64,000 nt of DNA from Tipula vernalis (GCA_958295665.1 OY282560.1:25689653-25753652); one strand, 5' to 3'; shown: positions 23,700-35,626, counted from the first letter of the stretch. Numbers and translations: made by a program. Notes: generated by a model not told the origin, from the letters alone.

Positions 23700-24350
23700 G
23701 TAAAGAACCCTAGGATGATCACCTCCGTCAAAATAATAAGGGTTACCCCCACTTGAATTACCGGAAATCCCTTCACCATAGACTAACCCTTTAAATTCAG
23801 AGTCATTTTAATTCCCTTGACTGACTGTCTCGTTGAGATTTTAGATTCACGATGACCGTAATGTCCACAGAGACTTATAATGTCTGCAAAAACGCCAGCG
23901 TTTTAATTAATAAATCAATCGCTTACTTATTGAAGTATTACCCTGCAAAAAGTATGTCGTCCTTTATAAGGTAATTTAAAAATTGTGTGACTTTGTAGGA
24001 TTAGCCTTTGACTGACATATCTCAGTGCTATAAAAACAAACCTTTCATTTCATCTTATTTATTGTTTATAAAATTAATTCACTTGATATTAAAAAGGATT
24101 TATTTCAGCCGAGTAGTGCCGGGTAACTCGATCCACCGATTCATATTATGAAACTAAATAATCCGAACGCTACCTAACGAATTTTACCAAAATATGGACA
24201 AATCTCAATTCCGAATATTATTTTTACGATGTCGGATAAATTTCACTAATTTTTGCCAATAACGCAGCTAGCCGTATGTAGCAATAATAATTGAATATTT
24301 TATAATGAATCGAAAATTCTAAAAGAAAAATCACATAGCTTTCAGCTGTT
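23700..24350. other. Upstream region of channel gene A
   Basis: No coding sequence. The stretch holds AT-rich text up to the ATG at 24360, including TATAATGAAT at 24301-24310. I cannot assign a promoter with confidence. Confidence 0.4.
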
Positions 24351-24359
24351 TGCTTGAAA

Positions 24360-26184
24360 ATGTCAGGACCACGTAAGACGATCATTGATTTCCTGATCCG
24401 AAATTCACATCATGGACGGAAACGGTCTATTATAAACCGCGGGGGAGAATACGATTTTGCACATGTATGTACCCTCAAATCAACCATTGATGAATCATTG
24501 CGATTGAAACCAAAATGGATGCGAAAAATTATCGTTTCGGAAAAACAGCCCAGAACAAAACAATATTTTATAAGCATAAAGATGATCGAGAATGAAATCA
24601 TACGTCATATAAACAGCCCTCATTGGTATATAATACATCCGCTTTCGAATTTCATGATATTATGGGACCACATTATGTTTGTCGTCTTTCTTATTAATTG
24701 GTATATAGTTTTATTCCAAATTGCTAATCAGAAAGATTTAACACCAGTATCGGCAAAAATCAATTTTGCGATTCAATGTCCATGCTATATAAATATCATG
24801 TTGAATTTTTTCATTGGATATTGTACCAAATATGATGTTGTAATGGATCAAAGCACGATCGCTTCGAAATATTTAAAAACATGGTTTTTTACAGATTTAA
24901 TAGCATCGATACCATTTCAAGCTGTACAACAATTATTGAACAATCGATTTGGTGAAATGACTCTTAATATTGTGATATTGTATCAAAGCCTTAAAGTGCT
25001 TACGTTTGGACGAATTAGAAGATATTTTAAAAATATTTTGCAATTTTGGAAACTAAGTTATCTGCGTTACATGATTTTACTATTGGTACTCGTCTCTTTA
25101 TTAACATTTCATGCCGCAGCAACCCTGTATCAGGTTGGTGGGAACCTATTTGTGATAAATGATCCGAATACTGATATTCCATTAAATAAGGTTGCCTTAA
25201 ATGAACCAACACCGAACATTGGGATATTTTGGTATCGATATCTATTCTGTCTGTATCTCATGTCACTTAAATTTTATTGCTTCACATTTGCATTTAGCGA
25301 TACTAAAGCAAATCCGCCATGGTTTTATATAGCAGTTGAATTGCCAGTGATTTTTATATCATACATCTATCAATTGTATGCATTGGGTAAATATTATGTT
25401 CAATATTATGTTAATACAACAAATTTCTAATATTTATTTATTTTTTTTTTTTTCGATTTTAGTCAAAGTAATTCAATTGTTTCAATTTCAACATTCTTCG
25501 GAAATAAAATATCAAGAGATCATAAACCAGCTGGAACAGTATATGCGTGCAAAAAACATGCCGCATAAAATTAAAAAGTATCTAATCGAATTTTACGAGC
25601 AACGATACCAATATCGATTTTTCAAAGAGCGAGCCATCAATGAAAATCTATCCGATTCTCTACGCCAAGAATTGCAATTTCACAGCAGCCATATATTCAT
25701 CAAATCGATGCCTATTTTTAATAATGTGTCAAGCGAAAATCTTAATAAAATTGTGTCTAGTTTGATACCGGAAATTTATATGCCAAATGATCTAATAATA
25801 CGAGCGGGCACGAGAGGAGCTTGCATGTTTTTCATAGCATCGGGCACCGTATCTATACGGTCCACAACTGGAGAAGAAATACTACATCTCGAGGATGGTG
25901 ATCATTTTGGTGAAATATCGTTATACTCGAAAAAAGGCCAACGGGTTTCGAATATAGTGGCCATCGAATATTGTGAAGTGTATCGATTAGATAAAAAAGA
26001 TTATGAGACAAATATAGCTGTAATTCCTGAGCTGGCTTACAAATTTGAAGAACTTGGTAAGAGACGAGCGAGTGAAACGATTATGGTCGAGGAAAAATAC
26101 CAAGATGAACGGGTCAAAAAATATCAGAGCGATGATACTGATGAGGATGATGTTAGCGAAACAGCAAGCCAAGATGTTCAATGA
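24360..26184 (+). CDS. Cyclic-nucleotide-binding ion-channel-like protein A
   Basis: Two exons, 24360-25386 and 25463-26184, give 582 residues. The 76-bp intron has a GTAAAT donor, a long T-tract and a TTTTAG acceptor, in phase 1. Likely role: plasma-membrane cation channel subunit of the CNG/HCN group. Residues 97-121 form S1; S2 to S5 lie at about 130-258. The S4-like segment (about 201-226) has only a few basic residues, unlike the regular Arg/Lys ladder of HCN channels. The pore-loop region (about 286-312) has KFYCFTFAF where a GYG or GET filter is expected. S6 runs about 320-350. The C-linker is about 350-420 and the cyclic-nucleotide-binding domain about 424-527, with FGE at 481-483 and a phosphate-contact Arg candidate at 493. 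The tail is acidic. The start was taken as the ATG at 24360; an upstream noncoding exon is possible. It faces a paralog. Confidence 0.88.
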
Positions 26185-26257
26185 ATTTTATTTTTAAAGA
26201 TTTATTTTATTTAAATTATTTTAGATAAATTTACCATACACCTATACATATATATCA

Positions 26258-26263
26258 AATAAA
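26258..26263 (+). promoter_or_regulatory. Polyadenylation signal for gene A
   Basis: AATAAA lies 74 bases after the stop codon of gene A, a usual spacing for a short insect 3' UTR. The match to the canonical hexamer is exact, but use is inferred. Confidence 0.5.
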
Positions 26264-26316
26264 ATCCAAAGACAAAACACAAAATGACAAGTCACTTACA
26301 TAGTAAATAATAAAAT

Positions 26317-26322
26317 TTTATT
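26317..26322 (-). promoter_or_regulatory. Polyadenylation signal for gene B
   Basis: TTTATT on the + strand is AATAAA on the minus strand, 45 bases after the stop of gene B. With the signal of gene A it predicts that the two convergent transcripts end within a few tens of bases of each other. Confidence 0.45.
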
Positions 26323-26366
26323 TCTTTAAAATCCAATTAAATTACACGAATTCAATTAAAATCGAC

Positions 26367-28162
26367 TTATTTGGAACTGCCTGTTCCTTGGGCACCACCA
26401 CCACCACCATCATCACTATCAATAATTTCTAATTTTTTATCCTGTTCATTCTTAACACCTTGCTCATATGAAATCGTTGAATTCATTCGTTTCATCGCAA
26501 GGGTTTCAAATTTATCCGCTAGATCTGGTAATACAGCTATAGTCGCCTCATAATCCGATTTATCCAATCGATATAATTCACAATATTCAATGGCAACTGC
26601 ATTCGAGACACGTTTTCCATTTTTTGTGAATAGTGACACTTCACCAAAACAATCACCATCCTCGAGATGTAGTAACTCTTGTCCAGTTGTGGCCCGTATC
26701 GATACGGTACCAGATGCTATGAAATACATGCAATCGCCGACTGTTCCCGATTTTGTTATTAAATCGTTTGGCATATAAATTTCCGGTTTTAAACATGATA
26801 CTATATTACTAAGCGCCTCCATCGGAATATCATCGAAAAGTCCAATGCGATTAATAAATAATTGGCCACAGTGAAATGTAAGCTCGCGTCGCAGCGATTC
26901 CGATAGATTGTCATGAATCTTTTTCTCCTTAAAGAAACGATATTGATACCGTTGCTGATAGAATTCGATTAAAGATTTTTTAATTGTCAATGGTAACCGT
27001 TTGGCACGCATATACTGTTCGAGCTGATTCATAATCTCCTGATATTTTATTTTGGACGAGTGCTGATATTGAAAGATTGTGATTACTTTAACTGTGAATT
27101 GATTAAATATAATAACAATAAAAATACATTTTTATGCAATAGTACACATTATAAGCACTTACCCAAAATATATAAATGATAGGCGTACGCCACGAGGATA
27201 ATTATTGAGAACACCGTAATCTCATACAATGTGGTATCACCTTCGAACGTTCCAAATACGAATGTAAAACAATAAAATTTAAGCGCCACCATATAAATAC
27301 AATATAGATTTCGATACCAAAATTTGCCGATTGCTTGATACCTAATTTTGTGGTCGATTCTATTTAACGGATGATTATTATCGGGTGTCATTATCTCAAT
27401 CAGATTCGCGCTGTTTAGAAAAAAACACGAGGCGAGATAGAAACATAATACCGAGTATAGGGTCAATATTGAGACCATGTAAGCTACGTAATGGTGATCC
27501 CAACAGGCAAACGAATCAGTATAATATCTGCTAATCCGTGTGAATGTAAATATCTTCAATGCTTGGTATGTGATAACAATGTTGAGCGTTAGCGGACTTA
27601 CATGATTTTCTAGCTGTAGTGCAACCACTTGAAACGGTATCGAACTTATTATATCGGTAAAAAACAAAAATTTCACATAACTCCTAATAATATGGCGTTG
27701 ATCCAAAAAAATTTCGTGCTCATTTCTAATCCCCATAAAGAATTGCAACACAATATCCATATAGCATGGACATTGAATAATAAAATTTATCGTTGTCGCG
27801 ACCGATGTCAAAGCACCAAAATTGGCAATTTGAAATAAAACTACATACCAATTTATGATATAGACAATCAGCATAATCCGTTCCCATATGATGGCAAAAT
27901 CCGATAGGGGATGAATTATATACCAATATGGGCCATTTATATGGCGCTTCATTTCTTGTTCGATCATGCTCTTGCTGGTAAAATACTTTTTTATTAGTGG
28001 ATGCGTTTCGGAGATTGATGTTTTTCGTAACCATTTCGGCCGACCACGAAATAAATCATCGAATGATGAGTTTAGGGTGCATTTGTGGATTATATTGCCA
28101 CTGTTTAGCCATTTTACTGCCCTTAATTTGGTAACTTCATCCGAAGCCCCTTCCTGGAACAT
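26367..28162 (-). CDS. Cyclic-nucleotide-binding ion-channel-like protein B
   Basis: Exons 28162-27163 and 27091-26367 give 574 residues; the 71-bp intron (GTAAGTGC donor, TTCACAG acceptor) is in phase 1 at the same codon as in gene A. The predicted protein follows the same plan: S1 about 89-114, further membrane segments to S6 at about 311-342, C-linker, and a cyclic-nucleotide-binding domain with FGE at 472-474 and Arg484. The pore loop (about 278-303) again has KFYCFTFVFG and no GYG or GET filter. The C terminus is a Gly-rich run then GTGSSK. The ATG at 28162 is preceded by an in-frame stop, which supports it as the start unless there is an upstream exon. Shared intron and sequence show that A and B arose by duplication, probably inverted. 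Whether they conduct ions or act as regulatory subunits cannot be told from sequence. Confidence 0.88.
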
Positions 28163-28229
28163 CGCGCGTTTCTTTAATGCACGTTTTATTTATACTTTTC
28201 GAGAAGAGACTGAATCATGTATGTGATTT

Positions 28230-29460
28230 TGTTTTGCAATGATACGTTGATTTCACATCACATACGCGAGCGCGTACAGTCATCACATGAAAAAATTGAA
28301 ACCAAAGTGTTTTTTTTTTTTTTTCGTCAAAATTTTCTTTATGTATTGAATAAACGCTATCGTGATATGTAATCTGACTATCACGATACTTTTACGTAAA
28401 AATATATTATTACACAGCCAACATTTAGGGGATTCATCATTCTTGTACAGATAAATTTTTGCGTATATCATTTTTGGAAATCAACTTTTAGGCGTATTTA
28501 ATATACTGAGTGTGCGTTTGAATCAAAGATTCCATTGTGTATACAGTGCAGGTAATAAGCTCCAATCGTTTAGTTGATGTTTGATCGATCATTTGATCAT
28601 TTACTCGGAAGTGATAAATTCCTACAAATTATTAATAGTTAACAGTATTTACCTGTTCGGAATACTAAAATAATTTATTACTATGCCGCTATTCAACTAC
28701 CTCTCTTCGCATGCTTACCTACTACATAGAGGTGGAAGCGTGATTCAAATGACAAAACAAAATTTATTAAATCAATTAATTATTAGTTTTGTAAATGTCG
28801 TGACATCACGATGACCATATATATGTATGTAGATTTGTTAATTTGCGTTCTTATCCTTAACTTACACAAGTTGTTTTGTTGTACATAGTTCAAAAGATTA
28901 AAGATTCGCCATTAATAATATATACACGAATATGCGGAAGATGCAAACATTTACGTTTTATAATATGATATGCTATCTGCATGTTAATTGGAACAGCTGA
29001 TTGTCTTAATATTTTGATAGATTCATTCTGTGAGAATTGTTTAGTATTCAAAATGTGTATGGTGTCGAGATTTTATTTATTTACATTGTTTTGGAGCATA
29101 CTATCATTAAATCATGCGTAATGATACCGGTAAAAATATTTCGTTGACATTGAAACACATCGTAACATCTTATAATTGCCGTTTGGATCGTTTCCAAAAA
29201 AAAATTACAAAACTGTTAGTTCTAAGTACACCAAAAGATGCATAAAGTTCAATCTCGAAAATTAGTTTTACGTGGAGAAATGTTTAAATCATATATGAAG
29301 CACTCGGATTAAAACCAGATAGGGGGTGTCAAAAATATATGGAAAATGGAATACCTAGGCCGCTGGGCTGGTTCATGAATGAAAGGCAGGCATTTAAAAA
29401 TTGTTTAATTTCTCCAAATCGACCATAATAAATTGTCAATAACATTTTATTATTTTTCAC
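28230..29460. other. Intergenic DNA upstream of channel gene B
   Basis: No gene is supported. A near-palindromic TACGCGAGCGCGTA lies at about 28263-28276, a CpG-containing island in AT-rich sequence about 100 bases upstream of gene B. It might be a binding site, but nothing else supports this. Confidence 0.4.
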
Positions 29461-29469
29461 ACTCATGGG

Positions 29470-29682
29470 ATGAGGAAAAAAGCAATTTCAATTGGGCATG
29501 CAAATGAAATGATGTTGTTCGTTACTTGTATAAAAGCTCTATTTTATGTTTGTAGCAATTTTATTTAAATTTTGGTTCCAACACCAATTCTGGTATTTTG
29601 GTTTATTTTTGGTTGAAGGAAGAGTGGAGAATCTAGAATCGATCAGCTTTGTTACTTGATGAGCACAGTTTTAAAAGCCTGG
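29470..29682 (-). repeat. Dispersed repeat, copy 2 (inverted partner at 15217)
   Basis: The reverse complement carries CTTTTAAAACTGTGC, GATCGATTCTAGATTC and CATTTGCATGCCCAATTG, in the same order as 15217-15430. It ends just before the target duplication of the gypsy element at 29697. Confidence 0.6.
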
Positions 29683-29701
29683 AACACAATATTTAAGAAA
29701 G

Positions 29702-29915
29702 TATTGTGTTCCAAAAAGAAATTATAATGACAACGATGTTGATAGTTCAGCAACCAGAATAAGAGAGAGAGCGTTCCTCGCTTTATTATTATACAAAATT
29801 AATATTTAGTAACAGTAACTACCGTACAATCAAACAGGTTATTCATCTACTATGAATATGTTAGCAAATACAATGCGAGGTATATGATACACAAATACAG
29901 TGCAAGATTATAACA
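29702..29915 (-). repeat. LTR of gypsy element 2 (3' LTR on minus strand)
   Basis: It matches 32476-32701 along its length. On the minus strand it starts TGTTATAATC. The polypurine tract lies directly inside it, which identifies this copy as the 3' LTR of the minus-strand element. Confidence 0.9.
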
Positions 29916-30033
29916 TCTCCCTCTCCTTAAAAAAATGGAAAAATACTTTGATAACGTGATATTATAATACATACATTACAAAATTAATTGATTAATTAAC
30001 AATTATATAATATAAGATTTAACATATCTATGA

Positions 30034-30749
30034 TTACAAATTCAACCTATTAGGTTCTTTCCTGATTCTGGTAGACTTCCTCAACGTTGTTTCTTCTGTT
30101 GGACCTACTAGTTGGTTCGTAGTATCGGACTTATCTGGGTCCGCAACGTCGTTCGTGTTAGATACTGTCGGAGTATCTTCTTGTACCGTTGACTCTGTCA
30201 CTGGAATGTCCTCAACGTTGATTGCATCTCGCTGTCTTAATTGGTATTGATGCAAAATTTTGACCTGATCTCCTTTTTTTTATCATATACTCGTATTGCC
30301 GAAGTCCAATAGGTTTAAGTACCGTCGCCGGTTCCCATTTCGTTTCTTTATTTAAACGAACGTATACCTTATCGCCTTCAATGAAAGATTTATGATTAAT
30401 ATAAATATTTGATTGATTACCTTGGTACTGCTGTCGGAGTAGTGCGATAATTTATCAAAATATTGTCCAATAGCCGTTGTAGTTCTGCTGTCGAGTATTG
30501 CCCATTTTCCGGTAAATATTTCTGCAAACTTCTTTTGATACTTTGGACTGCCCGTTCGGCAATACCATTACATTGTGGTATGTATGGTGGACTCTTCAAT
30601 GGAGCAATTCCATTACTTCGACAAAATTTTGTAAATTGTATAGAACTGAAAGGTGGACCATTATCTGTTACTAGCTCCTGTGGCAATCCAAATATAGCAA
30701 ACGTCTGTCGCAGCTTCTGTATGACATCATTTGCTGTTGTTGAGCTCAT
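30034..30749 (-). pseudogene. Gypsy integrase core and C terminus (element 2)
   Basis: The frame 30749-30417 contains LVTDNGPPF (second catalytic Asp) and NGIAERAVQSIKRSL (catalytic Glu). The spacing is right for the DDE core. A later frame (30255-30034) provides the polar C-terminal tail ending in a basic RKSTRIRKEPNRL motif. A break near 30420 separates them. The first catalytic Asp lies in the interrupted region near 30790. Confidence 0.8.
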
Positions 30750-30790
30750 TAAATAAACATCAATCCATTTCGACGTCGAATCAATAATGA

Positions 30791-31385
30791 TCAGAAAAGT
30801 TCTTCCATATAAATGAAAAAAATCGGCATGTAACCTAGTAACGCCTCATTCTTGAAGTCGTCCACATTCATATTTTGTCCACTTTGACAAATGTTACATC
30901 CCCTCACTATACGCTCCACATCAACATCTATGCCAGGCCACCAACACACCGATCTACTTAACATTTTCATACGTGAAATGCCTGGATGTCCGTTATGAAG
31001 TAACTTCAAAATGTGATTTTGTAATTTAAGAGGTATAACAACTCTGTTCCCCCAAATAATGCATCCACTTTCGACTGATAGTTCATCACGTCGAATAAAA
31101 AAAGGTTTCAAATCATCATCCACGCTATGTGGCCACGTATTTCGAATATTTGCAAATACCTTTGCCAAATTCACATCTACCTTTGTTTCCCGAGCAACAT
31201 CTTCATATGACATGGGAATAACATCATCATCAGAAAACGATTTTATTAAGTTAAAATGCACATCACCACTTCCTTCGTCTGCTAACGGCATCCTTGGCAA
31301 TGCATCCGGCACTACTAAATCCTTTCCTTTTTTATACTTGATTGTATAGTTATACCCAGAAAGGATTATAGCCCATCGTTGTATT
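30791..31385 (-). pseudogene. Gypsy RNase H tail and integrase zinc module (element 2)
   Basis: From the 5' end: RIQRWAIILSGYNY and KKGKDLVVPDALPRMP are the C-terminal end of RNase H. Then comes the H2C2 zinc module with HNGHPGISRMKM, WWPGID and CNIC. The frame is open over 173 codons from 31312. Confidence 0.8.
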
Positions 31386-31719
31386 CGACTTGCAGCCGTG
31401 TTAGGTATTTTTTTTTTTGAAAATATTTATGGAAATAACTTTCCTCCATGACACTTGCACATGCTCCTGTATCTACTTCTACCTTGATCTGAACGTCAAT
31501 AAATTTTAATAGTATTTTTTGTGGTTCAGCTTTCCGAGATGCAACCATTCCAATTAAATTTAGATTCTCTAAAGTATCTTCTACTTCTTCCTCTTCCAAA
31601 TTATTGATTTTCTTTTTATTCCTACAGAGTTCTTTTACACCAATTTTTGGCCGGACAAAATTTGTCGCTATGATTCCTACCACATTTATCACACAGTTTG
31701 TTATTAAATCTTCTGTCAT
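31366..31719 (-). pseudogene. Gypsy protease (element 2)
   Basis: A 117-residue frame with VEVDTGACASVM, the retropepsin active-site motif. The protease is cut short: after about 25 further residues the sequence joins to RNase H, marking the internal deletion. Confidence 0.75.
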
Positions 31720-32330
31720 TTTGATTAAAATTGGTTGCTACACTAGGATTAAGATGGTTCTGCTTTGAACTCCAAATTTTTGAAACTGAGCTATCACTAA
31801 TAGTTTTGGATTCTATGGTAGCTAATTCTAAACTAACAGCTTTCCTGCATGCATCTTCAAAGGTAAGGTCTCCTCCTTCAGACAAAAGCTTCTTTTGAAT
31901 AGATTCGCTTCTCAGCCCACAAATAAGCCTATCTCTCAGCGCATTGTTTAGAAATGCGTCGAACGAACACGTTCTGGTAAGCCGTTTAAGCTCTATTATA
32001 TACTCAGCTATGGTTTCGTTCGCCGATTGGTCCCGCTTATTAAATTTGAAACGTTCAAATATAACTAATTTTTCCGGATTAAAATGCGATTTTAACAATT
32101 TGGTAATAAAATCGTACGATTTATCTAAAGGCGAGTCGGGTACGTATAGATTTTTCAAGACATTATATGTCTCTGCACCCATCAAGGTAATAAACAACGA
32201 CATCTTATTTTTATTTTCTACATAGTATTGATTTTAACTAACTGTTCGAAGCGTTCTAAATATGTCCCAAAATCAGATTTACTGACATCAAACGATTCTA
32301 AAGTACCGATAAATGACATTTTATTACGAA
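31622..32330 (-). pseudogene. Gypsy gag (element 2)
   Basis: A gag-type capsid region (HFNPEKLVIFERFKF, then IAEYIIELKRLT and ALRDRLICGL) followed by a zinc knuckle variant CDKCGRNHSDKFC (C-x2-C-x3-H-x4-C). It begins with a conserved MSF-type start near 32320 and has a frame break near 32225. Known role in such elements: capsid assembly and RNA packaging. Confidence 0.8.
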
Positions 32331-32475
32331 TTTAATGTACCACACTATCACTTGCTCACAGTCCCAAGAATGCGCAAAAAAAAAAATTAAGTTTATCACC
32401 TTTACTTACAACAGTATGTATTTCAGCCTTTTATAAATATATGGTGTTACGTTTATATCCCATTCTCGTCGCCAA

Positions 32476-32701
32476 TATTGTGTTCCAAAATAAATTATAA
32501 TGACAACGATGTTGATAGTTCAGCAACCAGAATAAGAGAGAGCGTTCCTCGCTTTATTATTATACAAAATTAACATTTAGTAACAGTAACTACCGTACAA
32601 ACAAACAGGTTATTCATCTACTACTCTACAATTATACAATAGAATATGTTAGCAAATACAATGCGAGGTATGATACACAAATACAGTGCAAGATTATAAC
32701 A
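32476..32701 (-). repeat. LTR of gypsy element 2 (5' LTR on minus strand)
   Basis: It pairs with 29702-29915. The primer-site-like TTGGCGACGAG (minus strand) adjoins its inner end at 32464-32475. It is slightly longer than its partner owing to an extra segment around 32624-32640. Confidence 0.9.
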
Positions 32702-33109
32702 GAAAGCTTAATAAATTTTAAATTAGCTAAATGTTTTAAAATTACATCATCAAAATAGATAAAACAGTTATAATTGGCCAGAGGAGAGTAACGCAGTAAT
32801 AAACTATCAAGTAACTTCTATAGTCTTCTCCAGAATTTACCGCACAACTTGTTCTGAGAGTTTCTCGGAAAAAGTCAAAAGTGTCAAGATGGATTTTGTG
32901 TGTAACCCCTATTAGTCTATATTTATTTCAAGGATCTTTGAAAGTCTCAAATATTCTCGAAAAATGTCATTAGACAAGAAAATTTAGCTTAACTTTAAAT
33001 AAGTTAAAGTCACGCAAATCTCGGAAAGCTCAAAACAAGTCTCAATAAATCACCAAATAACAGGAATCACTAATTCTACAACAAAAATTTAACTATAGGC
33101 GACGTCTAA

Positions 33110-35626
33110 ATATAACTTCTGAAGTTATGCCCTCAAATGTTTATGTAGATAATCGTTTCATAGTTCTCTACAATCCGTTTTTCACCTTAAAATATAATGC
33201 TCATATAAATGTTGAGCTTTGTTCAACAGTTAAGGCCATAAAATATATTTACAAATATATTACCAAAGGGGCATGATTTTGCTAGAATTGGTGTACAAGT
33301 TGATTCTAATAATGATCCCACAGCTGTTGTTGATTTCGATAAAATTTCGCAGTATCTTAACTGGCGCTACATTAGTGCACAAGAAGCAGCCTGGCAACTC
33401 CAAGATTTTTAATTAGTTTCGAAGATTGTAAGAGAATTCAATTCAGTTTCGAACTGATGAGCTTATGATTATGAAAAAATCAATCTTCTCATCATGCCGC
33501 GGCGACTGGACTGATTGTACCACAATTTACATTCTATATATAGAGAATGTGCTGTGCTTTAAGTACTAGCGAATCGTACTAATACAGACTCCAAGAACTT
33601 CCAATTCATGGTCAGTCCCATAATATTGTTATGCTATCTGTGCACTTGAAAGATGGGCAGCCAATATTTTTTTAACGAGAATAGCATTGAAAATGATTTG
33701 CGACGTGAATCTATCGCTGTGACGACTTTAACATCGTTTTTTGATTTAAACTTGAATGATCCAACTGCACATAATCATTTATATCAAGGCATACCGATAA
33801 ACTACATATTTAAAAATAAAAACTGGGAAAAACGATCCCCAAATTCACATCACGGCAATAAAGCTATAGGAAGAATAATAGCAGTTTCACCAAAAGATAC
33901 TGAGCGGTATCACCTCCGACTGTTATTACTTTCGATTAAAGGAAGAGAAGCTGTTTCCTTCGAAAGCTTAAAAAGTTTTGAAAATGTAGTATATTCAACT
34001 TACAGAGAAGCTGCTCGAGCTAGAGGTTTGATTATCGATTCTGCAGAATGGCATTTTTGTCTTTCCGAAACTTTGAAGTATATGCTTCCAAAATCATAAT
34101 CTCTCTTTTTGTTACAATTATTTGTCACTGCAATCCTTCAAACCCATTACAATTATTCAACGACTATAAAGATTATATGATTGAAGATTTCATTTATTCT
34201 GGTCTAGAGGAAGATGCTGCGTTAACGAACTGCATTATTTCGCTGCGAGATTTATATGAAGATGTTGGGTTTGATCTCTTTACTGTATTACCAGTACCAA
34301 ATTCAGAAATATATGCCAACCTTATTACAGCACCACTTTGTATTCCTAACAATGAACCATATCTTTGGGATAATCTAAACGAAGCACAGCGTATGGCTGC
34401 TTCAAACATTTGGTCCTCTATTCAAGGTATAAATTTACAGTAATATTTCTACTTAGGTGGCCCTGGAGATAGCGGAAAGACATTTTTGCACCGAGCATTA
34501 ATACAAAAACTCAGCACAATTAATAAAACAACATTATGTATTGCTTGGAGTGGAATTGCGGCAAATCTTCTGCCACATGGCATGACTTCACATTCTGCTT
34601 TTGCACTGCCTTTAAACCTTGACTGCGTTAAATTTCCTCAGTTATCAAAAAACAAAAGGAAGTTACTAACATCAATTGATTGCCTTATATGGGACGAGGC
34701 ACCTATGGCATCTGGAGTTGTTATCCGAGGAGGAAACCGTGTCAGCGTTGTAAATGCTACAATAAAAAAGTCACCACTATGGAAACTTTTTCAAATAGTT
34801 AAGCTCGATCAAAATATGAGAGCAATCACTGATCCAACTTTTTGCACATGGCTTCTTTCAATTGGCGATGGTAAATGTTGCTCCGATCAATCAATTAAAA
34901 AAACACAAAATATACCAAATGAATTTCTATCAGACGATATTCTTTACCGATACATTTGGCAATAATTTTACTCCAGGAGATGTGGCATCTATATCTCAGA
35001 GAGCGATTCTTTGTCCTAAAAATGATGATGTTCGTTATATAAATGACACAGTATTGAACAATTTAAATGCCGAAGAAGTGTCCTTTGCACAGTAGATTCC
35101 GTTAACAACGAAGATGGTACCGATGACAGTAATTTACAACAGTTACAGTCTTCCTCCACATATTTTAAAATTAAAAAAGGGCTCCATCGTATTGCTTATG
35201 CGAAACCTATCTATTAAAAACGGTTTGTGTAATGGAACAAGATTAGCAGTCACAGATTTACAGAGGAACGTAATAAAAGTTGAAATTTTAACTGGCACAA
35301 TAAAGGGTACTACACATTTCATTCCAAGAATATCTTTAGATACGTCGAACGATCCAGCATTACCTTTCAATTTAATAAGACATCAATTTCCAGTACGTCT
35401 TGCATACGCAATGGCAATAAACAAGGCACAAGGACAAACATTTCAAAAAATCGGCATTTATCTTCCTGAACCTATTTTTACCCATGGCCAGCTTTACACA
35501 GCACTATCAAGAGCAACACAATCTACTGCTCTAAAAATCCAAATTATCGAAGGACCAAAACAAGGAAGTACTGTTGATGATGTCACAGTAACCGACAATG
35601 TGGTATATCAGGAGGTTTTCTCTTAA
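33110..35626 (+). pseudogene. Helitron Rep/helicase relic
   Basis: Plus-strand pieces of a Helitron RepHel protein. The end of the Rep-side N-terminal domain is at 33130-33260 (YNPFF, YNAHINVELC, AIKYIYKYITKG), then EAAW at 33380-33393. After a 183-bp insertion the frame resumes (33596-34099) with the linker region, then the helicase. Walker A GGPGDSGKTF is at 34457-34486 and Walker B-like IWDEAPMAS near 34690. The LDQNMRA box is near 34805. The C-terminal SF1B/Pif1-like boxes KLKKGSIVLLMRNL, AYAMAINKAQGQTF and YTALSRAT run to 35626. At least one deletion follows the Walker B box, and several frameshifts occur (for example near 33270 and 34440). I could not define the Helitron ends. Confidence 0.85.
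33405..33587 (+). mobile_element. 183-bp insertion with 8-bp target duplication
   Basis: The direct repeat ACTCCAAG at 33397-33404 and 33588-33595 flanks the segment. Removing one copy and the segment would restore the Helitron frame at this point, so it is a true insertion. A diverged copy lies at 18340-18499. Its ends show only weak inverted similarity. The 8-bp duplication is the hAT length. Confidence 0.85.

Larger units (their letters stand above)
29702..32701 (-). mobile_element. Ty3/gypsy LTR retrotransposon, element 2 (internally deleted)
   Basis: A 3.0-kb element with two near-identical LTRs (29702-29915 and 32476-32701) and a 5-bp target duplication GAAAG (29697-29701 and 32702-32706). 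On the minus strand the order is LTR, primer-site-like TTGGCGACGAG, gag, protease, RNase H tail, integrase and polypurine tract (AAGGAGAGGGAGA next to the 3' LTR at 29916-29928). The whole reverse-transcriptase core and most of RNase H are missing between about 31400 and 31350: protease text joins directly to the end of RNase H. It is therefore non-autonomous. LTRs differ by a few substitutions and by small indels, including a 15-base length difference near the middle. Confidence 0.92.
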
